From Pseudomonas sp. R76 (GTDB lineage Bacteria > Pseudomonadota > Gammaproteobacteria > Pseudomonadales > Pseudomonadaceae), in NCBI RefSeq assembly GCF_009834565.1, contig NZ_CP019428.1, positions 5,084,001 to 5,148,000 on the forward strand: a stretch of 64,000 nucleotides of DNA, written 5' to 3'. The translations under genes were made by a program, and so were the position numbers. The notes under the pieces were generated by a model, which was not told the DNA's origin, did not search any database, and worked only from the letters and a program-made list of their open reading frames with translations. This document shows, piece by piece, positions 8,160 to 14,277 of this stretch; position 1 is the stretch's first letter, and each line of letters starts with the position of its first letter.

Positions 8160-10040
8160 ATGGAAGTCCTCCGCCCCACCGCCCTGGAACAGATCTACGC
8201 CCACGCTAGCCGCAGTTACCCCGAGGAATGCTGTGGCTTTGTCTTCGCCGATGGCAGCGTGTATCTGGGCAGCAATATCCAGAATGAGTTGCACCGCAAG
8301 AACCCCGAGATGTACCCGCGCAGCGCGGCCAACGGCTACACCTTTTCAGTGGCCGACACCCTGCTGATGAACAAGGCGTTTCGCAGCGACAACCCGGTGG
8401 TGGTGATCTATCACTCCCACCCGGATGTCGGCGCCTATTTCAGTGACGAAGACCAGGACAAGGCACTGTTCCTGGGTGAGCCGATCTACCCCGTCAGCTA
8501 CTTGGTGGTGGACGTTCGTCAGGGCCATGCCCTGGGCTCAAAGCTGTTTGCCTGGGATGGCAAGCATTTCGCTCTTCAACCCTTCAACGACCTGCACACG
8601 GAGTTGTCCATGAACGCTGTCTCTTTCCCCGATATTCTGGTTCGCGTGGCCAAGCTGCCGGAATCGACTCTTGAGGGCACCGGATCGACATTGCGCGAAG
8701 TCATTGAAAACCTCTGCAAAAGCCACCCGCAGCTGCGCGCTCATCTGTTCCACGAGAAGAACAACCAGCTCAAGGAACACTTCCTGTTTACCGCCGAGGA
8801 AGAACTGATCGGTGCCGACGACCCGTTGCCGGAAAAAGCCAACATCGAAGTGCTGCTCGCCACCTCCGGCGGCATGGGCATAGACGCTTTAAGCAATGAA
8901 CCTGCCCTTAGTAATGAGGAAGTACAGCGCTACGTGCGCCACATCACCCTGCCGGGCGTCGGTCGCGAAGGCCAATTGAACCTGAAAAAAGCCAAGGTAC
9001 TGATCATCGGCACCGGTGGCCTGGGCTCGCCCATCAGCCTGTACCTGGCGGCAGCCGGGATCGGCACCCTGGGCCTGGTGGATTTCGACGTGGTGGAAAG
9101 CAGCAACCTGCAACGCCAGGTCGTTCACGGCAACAGCACCCTGGGCATGCCCAAGGTCGAGTCCGCCAAGCAACGCCTGCAAGACCTCAACGCGCATATC
9201 CAGATCAACGCGCACAACACTGCGCTGAACGTCGACAACGCACTGGAGCTGGTCGGCGCCTACGATCTGGTGATCGACGGCACCGATAATTTCGACACGC
9301 GCTACCTGGTCAACGACGCCTGCGTACAACTCGGCAAACCCTTGGTGTACGGCGCCATCTACCGCTTCGACGGGCAGATCAGCGTGCTCAACTATAAAGG
9401 TGGGCCGTGCTATCGCTGCCTGTTCCCAAGCGCACCGCCGGCGGAACTGGCGCCCAACTGCAGCGCCGGTGGCGTGATCGGCGTGCTGCCGGGTGTGGTG
9501 GGGATGATTCAAGCCACCGAGGCCATCAAGTTGCTGATCGGCATTGGCGAGCCGTTGTCCGGCCGCTTGATGCGCTTTGATGCACTGGCGATGAAATTCA
9601 GCGAAATTCGCTTCAAGCGCCGCGCCGACTGCCCTTGCTGCTCGGAACTGCGCCACAGCGAAAGCGTAGCGCCGGCGGTCTGCGCCGATGCCATCCCAAG
9701 CCAACCCTCCCTCGCCGAGGAACGCTACATCAAGCCGCGCGTACTCAAGCAAGTGCTTGAACACCACCGCAGCGCCGACGTGCTGCTGGATGTGCGCGAT
9801 GCCAGTGAGCTGGAGGTGTGCAAATTACCCGGCGTGGTGCATATCCCGCTGGCCGAACTGGACGCACAGCTCGACAGCCTCAGCCGCGACAACACCCACT
9901 ACCTGATCTGCTACGCCGGCACCCGCGCCGAGCAAGCCGCCAGTACCTTGCTGGCCGCCGGTTTCGCCAACACCAAAGTCCTGCAGGGCGGCATGAAACA
10001 TTGGGTTCGCGACGTCGAACCCGACATGCCGTTGTACTGA
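8160..10040 (+). CDS. JAMM peptidase - ubiquitin-like - E1 (ThiF/MoeB) - rhodanese fusion protein
   Basis: One uninterrupted 626-residue frame holds four domains. (1) JAMM/Mpn+ peptidase, about 1-145, with Glu22/23 and the zinc motif HxHx7SxxD (H85, H87, S95, D98). (2) MoaD/ThiS/CysO-like beta-grasp domain, about 151-242, ending in SGGMG with Gly237-Gly238. (3) E1-like adenylating domain, about 250-495, with GTGGLGS, ESSNLQRQ, DGTDNFDTR and two CxxC zinc pairs (C417/C420, C491/C494). (4) Rhodanese domain, about 521-626, with active-site loop CYAGTR (Cys584). Known single-domain relatives activate a ubiquitin-like protein, load it with sulfur and release cysteine from it (Mycobacterium CysO/Mec+). 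The neighbouring cysteine synthase and serine acetyltransferase support that role. Met151 has GGAG 6 bases upstream, so a shorter Ubl-E1-rhodanese product may also be made. Confidence 0.9.
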   Translation: MEVLRPTALEQIYAHASRSYPEECCGFVFADGSVYLGSNIQNELHRKNPEMYPRSAANGYTFSVADTLLMNKAFRSDNPVVVIYHSHPDVGAYFSDEDQDKALFLGEPIYPVSYLVVDVRQGHALGSKLFAWDGKHFALQPFNDLHTELSMNAVSFPDILVRVAKLPESTLEGTGSTLREVIENLCKSHPQLRAHLFHEKNNQLKEHFLFTAEEELIGADDPLPEKANIEVLLATSGGMGIDALSNEPALSNEEVQRYVRHITLPGVGREGQLNLKKAKVLIIGTGGLGSPISLYLAAAGIGTLGLVDFDVVESSNLQRQVVHGNSTLGMPKVESAKQRLQDLNAHIQINAHNTALNVDNALELVGAYDLVIDGTDNFDTRYLVNDACVQLGKPLVYGAIYRFDGQISVLNYKGGPCYRCLFPSAPPAELAPNCSAGGVIGVLPGVVGMIQATEAIKLLIGIGEPLSGRLMRFDALAMKFSEIRFKRRADCPCCSELRHSESVAPAVCADAIPSQPSLAEERYIKPRVLKQVLEHHRSADVLLDVRDASELEVCKLPGVVHIPLAELDAQLDSLSRDNTHYLICYAGTRAEQAASTLLAAGFANTKVLQGGMKHWVRDVEPDMPLY

Positions 10041-10055
10041 GCCGAGGGCTGACTG

Positions 10056-10970
10056 ATGTTGCATAACTCCATTCTCGACGTCATCGGCCACACGCCGATT
10101 GTGCGTCTGGCGCAGTTTTCCGAAGACCTCGGCATCGAGGTCTACGCCAAGCTCGAATCCCTCAACCCCGGTGGCAGCCACAAGGCGCGCATCGCCTTGG
10201 GCATGATTCTCGACGCCGAGCGCCGCGGCGTGCTGATGCGTGATTCCGGGCAGACCATCATCGAGCCCAGCGGCGGCAATACCGGCATCGGCCTGGTCAT
10301 GGCCGGTAATGTACTGGGCTACAAAGTGGTGCTGGTGATCCCCGACAACTACAGCCCCGAAAAACAGAAACTGCTGCGGCTTTACGGCGCCAAAGTAGTG
10401 CTGTCAGACAGCCGCCTGGGGAATAATTCCCACGGCGAAAAGTGCATGGAACTGCAGCTGGAAAACCCCAGCTACGTGATGCTCAACCAGCAGCGCAACG
10501 GCGCCAACCCGCAAACCCACCGCGACACCACCGCACCGGAAATCCTCCGCGCCTTCGGTGAGCGGCGCGTGGACTACTTCGTCAGCGGCATCGGCACGGG
10601 TGGCCACATCACCGGCATCGGCGAAACCCTCAAGGCTGCGTGGCCGGCCATGCGCGTGATGGGCGTGGAGCCCGAAGAGTGCGACCTGCTCAAGGACCGG
10701 CACGCGCCCCACCATATCCAGGGCCTGTCGATCGGCTTGATCCCGAGCATTCTCAATGTGGACGTGATCGACGGCATGCTCAAGGTGTCGCGCCAGGCGT
10801 GCATCGACATGATGAAACGCATCATGCGCACCGACGCCATCAGTTTGGGCTTGTCCTCTGCCGCCAACATGGTTGCCATCGCGCAGCTCGCCCCTGAACT
10901 GCCGCCCGAAACGGTGGTGTTGACCATGGTCTACGACAATGCTGACAGCTACCTGCCCAGTTTCGAATAA
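10056..10970 (+). CDS. PLP-dependent cysteine synthase family protein
   Basis: This 304-residue fold-type II PLP enzyme has the cysteine-synthase motifs: ESLNPGGSHKARIAL with the Schiff-base Lys43, EPSGGNTGIGL contacting the substrate, and GTGGHITGIGE cradling the PLP phosphate. Usual CysK/CysM proteins have SVKDR at the lysine; here it is SHKAR, which sets it apart from housekeeping enzymes. Standing next to a ubiquitin-like/E1 fusion, it is likely to take sulfur from a protein thiocarboxylate, as Mycobacterium CysM does from CysO, rather than from free sulfide. The acceptor is probably O-acetylserine, since the next gene makes it. GAGGG lies 8 bases before the ATG, 15 bp after the fusion gene. 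Confidence 0.9.
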   Translation: MLHNSILDVIGHTPIVRLAQFSEDLGIEVYAKLESLNPGGSHKARIALGMILDAERRGVLMRDSGQTIIEPSGGNTGIGLVMAGNVLGYKVVLVIPDNYSPEKQKLLRLYGAKVVLSDSRLGNNSHGEKCMELQLENPSYVMLNQQRNGANPQTHRDTTAPEILRAFGERRVDYFVSGIGTGGHITGIGETLKAAWPAMRVMGVEPEECDLLKDRHAPHHIQGLSIGLIPSILNVDVIDGMLKVSRQACIDMMKRIMRTDAISLGLSSAANMVAIAQLAPELPPETVVLTMVYDNADSYLPSFE

Positions 10971-11007
10971 CCGGTTTTCCAACCATCCAGAATGCGGGGG
11001 TGCCTCC

Positions 11008-12000
11008 ATGGGAGGCTTTATCGACATGCAACAGCTGCACGATGAGCTGCTCACCCACCTCATCAAGACCCTGACGCCTGCGCAGATCAAGCAGCTGGAA
11101 CCGCACCTGGCGCCGCTGATCCAGAACGCCGCCCAGGCGGTGGCCGAAGACTTGATCGCGTATGCCTATCGCGACCCGGCATCCCGTGGTCGCGGCGAGT
11201 TGATCCTGGAGTCTTACGCATCGTTCAAGGCGGTGCTGTTTTACCGCCTTGCTCACCTGGTGTGGAATTTCCCCGACCAGACCAACGGCGTGTTTTCGCG
11301 CATGGCCCTCAAGCTCAGCAACCAGGGCAAAATCCTCTCCGGCGCGGAGATTCACCCGGCGGCCAAAATCGGCCGACGCTTCGTGCTGGATCATGGCTAC
11401 GGCACCGTCATCGGCGAAACCTGCGAGATCGGCAACGACTGCTACATCCTTTGCGGCGTCACCCTGGGCGCCCGTGGCATTGCCAACAACCCGGACGGCA
11501 AACGCCACCCGCGCCTGGGCAACAATGTAGAGGTCGGCGCCGGCGCCCGCGTGCTGGGTTATGTACTGATCGGCGACAACGTATTTATCAGCCCCTCGTG
11601 TGTGATCACCCAGGACGTGCCGGCCGGCACCAAGGTCAAGGTGGTCAACCAGGTTCAGTTGCAGAAAAACGCTGAGTCCGACCACGGCAATTATCTGGGC
11701 GCCTTCGCCCTGGATGAGCGTTTGCACGTGGTCGGCGAAGTCAGCGCCAGTCACAAGGTCACGGTGCTCGACGCCGACTTTCACCCTTTGCAGGGGTTGA
11801 TGCTGGAACCCACAGTGAAAGAGCGTCATCACCTGCAATTTCGCCTGCGCCGCCTCGACATCGGCGAGCAGTTGCCGCGCCTGCCGTTGAACCTGAAAGT
11901 CTGCGGGCCGGAATTTGAAATCACCCTGCTTTCCCCCCCTGGCTTGAGTGCAATGGTGCGTCACCTGTTGCAAGCCAGCCCACTGATTGTCGGAGGTTGA
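11008..12000 (+). CDS. Serine O-acetyltransferase with a C-terminal extension
   Basis: The protein has 330 residues from ATG 11008; a second ATG at 11026, behind GGGAGG, is also possible. The N-terminal helical part contains YRDPASRGRGELILESY. The left-handed beta-helix acetyltransferase domain, about 110-217, has the CysE catalytic features DHGYGTVIGET (His129) and GKRHPR (His167). It would make O-acetylserine from serine and acetyl-CoA. Instead of the short CysE tail that binds CysK, it carries about 110 extra residues (about 220-330) of no recognised family, ending SPLIVGG. The terminal Gly-Gly codons are also the Shine-Dalgarno sequence of the next gene. It lies 37 bp after the cysteine synthase gene in the same operon. 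Confidence 0.88.
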   Translation: MGGFIDMQQLHDELLTHLIKTLTPAQIKQLEPHLAPLIQNAAQAVAEDLIAYAYRDPASRGRGELILESYASFKAVLFYRLAHLVWNFPDQTNGVFSRMALKLSNQGKILSGAEIHPAAKIGRRFVLDHGYGTVIGETCEIGNDCYILCGVTLGARGIANNPDGKRHPRLGNNVEVGAGARVLGYVLIGDNVFISPSCVITQDVPAGTKVKVVNQVQLQKNAESDHGNYLGAFALDERLHVVGEVSASHKVTVLDADFHPLQGLMLEPTVKERHHLQFRLRRLDIGEQLPRLPLNLKVCGPEFEITLLSPPGLSAMVRHLLQASPLIVGG

Positions 12001-12002
12001 AC

Positions 12003-12731
12003 ATGTCTGTGCACACCATGGAAACCCTGGCGCTGTTCGACAGCGCGCCCTACCAGAACGCCTTCAGCGCCCGGGTGATTGCCGTCAGCGAACACGGCAT
12101 CGCCCTGGAGCACACGTTGTTCTACCCCACCGGCGGCGGGCAACCGGGAGATACAGGGCACCTCACCCTGGCCGATGGCACGCGGGTCGAGGTCATCGGC
12201 ACCGTGCGCGACCCGGTGTTGCGCTCGATCATCTGGCACCAAGTGGATCATTGCCCTGAGCAGTTGACCGCAGGCGTGCAGGTGGACGCGGGCCTGGATT
12301 GGGAACGGCGCTACCAGCACATGAAAATGCACACCTGCCTGCACTTGCTGTGCTCGATCATCGATGCACCCGTAACCGGTTGCAGCATCAGCGCGGACAA
12401 GGGCCGCCTGGATTTCGACCTGCCGGAAATGACCCTCGACAAAGACAGCATCACCCGCGACCTCAACGCGCTGATCGAACAAGCCCATGCGGTGAAAACC
12501 TTGTCGATGCCCGCCTCGGAGTACTCAACCCTGCTGCAGATCACCCGCACCCAGGCGGTTGCGCCGCCGGTGATTCAAGGTTCGGTACGCGTGATCGACA
12601 TCGCCGGTATCGATATCCAACCGTGCGGCGGCACCCACGTGATCAATACGGAAGAAATCGGCCGGGTGTTCTGCGAGAAAATCGAGAAGAAGAGCAAGCA
12701 CAACCGCCGAGTGATTCTGCGGTTTGAGTGA
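12003..12731 (+). CDS. Alanyl-tRNA editing protein (AlaX family)
   Basis: This 242-residue protein matches the editing domain of alanyl-tRNA synthetase. It has YPTGGGQPGDTG near the N-terminus and the four zinc ligands HxxxH (His110, His114) and CxxxH (Cys208, His212, in CGGTH). Free AlaX proteins hydrolyse Ser- or Gly-mischarged tRNA-Ala in trans. The start has a perfect GGAGG at good spacing and lies 2 bp after the acetyltransferase stop, so the two are probably translationally coupled. Its presence in a cysteine operon is unusual. It may deal with mischarging when serine or cysteine pools shift, but that is inference. Confidence 0.9.
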   Translation: MSVHTMETLALFDSAPYQNAFSARVIAVSEHGIALEHTLFYPTGGGQPGDTGHLTLADGTRVEVIGTVRDPVLRSIIWHQVDHCPEQLTAGVQVDAGLDWERRYQHMKMHTCLHLLCSIIDAPVTGCSISADKGRLDFDLPEMTLDKDSITRDLNALIEQAHAVKTLSMPASEYSTLLQITRTQAVAPPVIQGSVRVIDIAGIDIQPCGGTHVINTEEIGRVFCEKIEKKSKHNRRVILRFE

Positions 12732-12795
12732 GAGATTGATGCTGACGCGAGCTAGTGTGGGCGTTAACTCACACTAGCCAATCCGCTGTCATGCT

Positions 12796-13917
12796 TTATT
12801 GGTTTTGCCCGCTGATTTGCTTGGTCAAGGTGTCCACCTGCGCTGTAAGTTTCGACGTCTTCTGCGCAAAATCCTGTTCCATCTCAGCAATTTGCTTCTC
12901 AAGTTCCTGGTTTTTCTGGTTCAGGTAAGCCACGGTGCCGGGGGCAGGCGCTGTTGAGTCATTGGCTGGGGCTGGCTCTTCATTTTGTGGAGGGGCGGCG
13001 GTTTTAGGCTTGACGGGGTCTGACGAACCCGTCTCGGGTGTGCCTGACGACTCGGGAGCTGTCTGCTTTTGAGGAGCACCTTTGTTGGTCGCTGCAATCA
13101 ATTCATCCAATTTCTCCGACACCAACTTCATTGCGTTTTGGAATTCCTTAAGTAAATTTGAAAACAGATTTTGAATATCGGTTTGTTGTTTAGCCACGTT
13201 ATCCAGCCCTTGAGGCTGGCTTTGCTCTGTCCCCTGAGTGCCCTGAGTACCCTGAGTACCCTGAGTACCCTGAGTACCCTGAGTACCCTGAGTACCCTGA
13301 GTACCCTGAGTACCCTGAGTACCCTGAGTACCCTGAGTACCCTGAGTATCCTGAGTATCCTGAGAACCCTGAGAACCCTGAGAACCCTGAGAACCCTGAG
13401 TATCCTGAGAGCCTTGAGTACCCTGATTGCCCTGATTGCCCTGTGTATCCGGCGTGGAAGAAGTTTGAGGTGGGGCCGACTGACCATCCGCGCGACGGTT
13501 CACGGGCGGAGCATCCGGCGTCGCGGGCGCCTGTTCAGGCTTTTTACCCGACTTCTTGATTTCTTGAAGCAACTCGTTTATTCGGGCATAGAGATCATTC
13601 AGCGTCTTCCCAACTTTTTCTCTCAACGATTTGTGTTTGGCGATCAGTTGATTATTTTTCTCAGTCAGCGCCGCGATCTCGGACTGTGAATCAGCGCCCT
13701 GATTCGGCTGGTTGACGATTTTGTTGTGGCTGGAAAACTTACCGCGCTGTTCAGGGCCCACTTTAGGACTCGGCGGCGTTGAACCTGGCGAATGAGTGGG
13801 CGAGTTGGCGGGGGCGCCAGCAGTGTCGCCGGAACCGGCAGATGGCGGCGTTGGCGGCGGGGGTTGCATTTCGTACTTGTATTGGGGCGCATATCGTTGA
13901 GTATCTACAGTAGACAT
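12796..13917 (-). CDS. Low-complexity protein with collagen-like Gly-X-Gln triplets
   Basis: The protein has 373 residues and no recognised enzyme domain. From the N-terminus it has a Pro/Ser/Thr-rich stretch, a helical segment likely to form a coiled coil (IAALTEKNNQLIAKHKSLRE), a run of about thirty Gly-X-Gln or Asp-X-Gln triplets, a helical middle part (NLLKEFQNAMKLVSEKLDELI), a Pro-rich linker, and a C-terminal coiled coil (LNQKNQELEKQIAEMEQDF). There is no signal peptide or membrane segment. The ATG at 13917 has GAGG 7 bases upstream. It is a single-gene unit convergent with the AlaX gene. The build of coiled coils flanking a triplet repeat suggests an oligomeric rod or tether; function is unknown. 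Confidence 0.7.
   Translation of the reverse strand: MSTVDTQRYAPQYKYEMQPPPPTPPSAGSGDTAGAPANSPTHSPGSTPPSPKVGPEQRGKFSSHNKIVNQPNQGADSQSEIAALTEKNNQLIAKHKSLREKVGKTLNDLYARINELLQEIKKSGKKPEQAPATPDAPPVNRRADGQSAPPQTSSTPDTQGNQGNQGTQGSQDTQGSQGSQGSQGSQDTQDTQGTQGTQGTQGTQGTQGTQGTQGTQGTQGTQGTQGTQGTEQSQPQGLDNVAKQQTDIQNLFSNLLKEFQNAMKLVSEKLDELIAATNKGAPQKQTAPESSGTPETGSSDPVKPKTAAPPQNEEPAPANDSTAPAPGTVAYLNQKNQELEKQIAEMEQDFAQKTSKLTAQVDTLTKQISGQNQ
13232..13447. repeat. 9-bp coding tandem repeat
   Basis: About two dozen copies of a 9-base unit (CCCTGAGTA on the + strand) encode the Gly-Thr-Gln, Gly-Ser-Gln and Asp-Thr-Gln triplets of the minus-strand gene. The central dozen units are identical and the flanking ones vary. 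The unit is a multiple of three, so copy-number changes would alter length without breaking the frame. Confidence 0.95.
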
Positions 13918-14277
13918 AAAGCACCTCTTCAGTCTCTCGCTGGGTCCGCGTATTGGGTTTGCCGGGCAACCTGGCACAGCAGGTCACCCGTCTACCTGAT
14001 TGGTATGCATCGGAAACCAGTTCCACGGGAGTAAGAAATTTGAGGTGCTGCTTGTGACAAGGTCAAAACGCGTCGATGCCCAAGCGACGTTTCGTACAGG
14101 AAACTGACAGCAAATTTATGTGCTTGTAACATTCAGAAACGTACAATCCCGCCAGCAACGCCTCGTTGCCCCTGACTCACGAAAACAGCGCCCGTCCTTC
14201 TCGGTAGGTCATTCGTGCAGCAGCTAAGCTCACTCCCATCACGCCCCTGAACCTGAACGCTGCAGGACTGACTGCCT
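13918..14277. other. Divergent intergenic region, no gene seen
   Basis: These 360 bases separate the triplet-repeat gene (minus) from the ABC permease gene (plus) and must hold both promoters. A TACAAT box near 14143 could serve the permease gene, but I see no matching -35 hexamer at standard spacing. GAAACGTAC and ACGTTTCGTAC are related sequences on opposite strands. I see no convincing open frame or RNA gene. Confidence 0.4.

Noticed and set aside
13232..13447. Possible CRISPR-like array
   Set aside because: The 9-bp units are contiguous with no spacers, and lie within a coding frame; no cas genes are present.
13171..13689. Open frames on the other strand and frame across the 9-bp repeat (Leu/Ser/Thr- and Leu/Arg/Val-rich)
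   Set aside because: A 9-bp repeat without stop codons opens all frames. The Gly-X-Gln frame alone has a ribosome-binding site and folded flanking segments.
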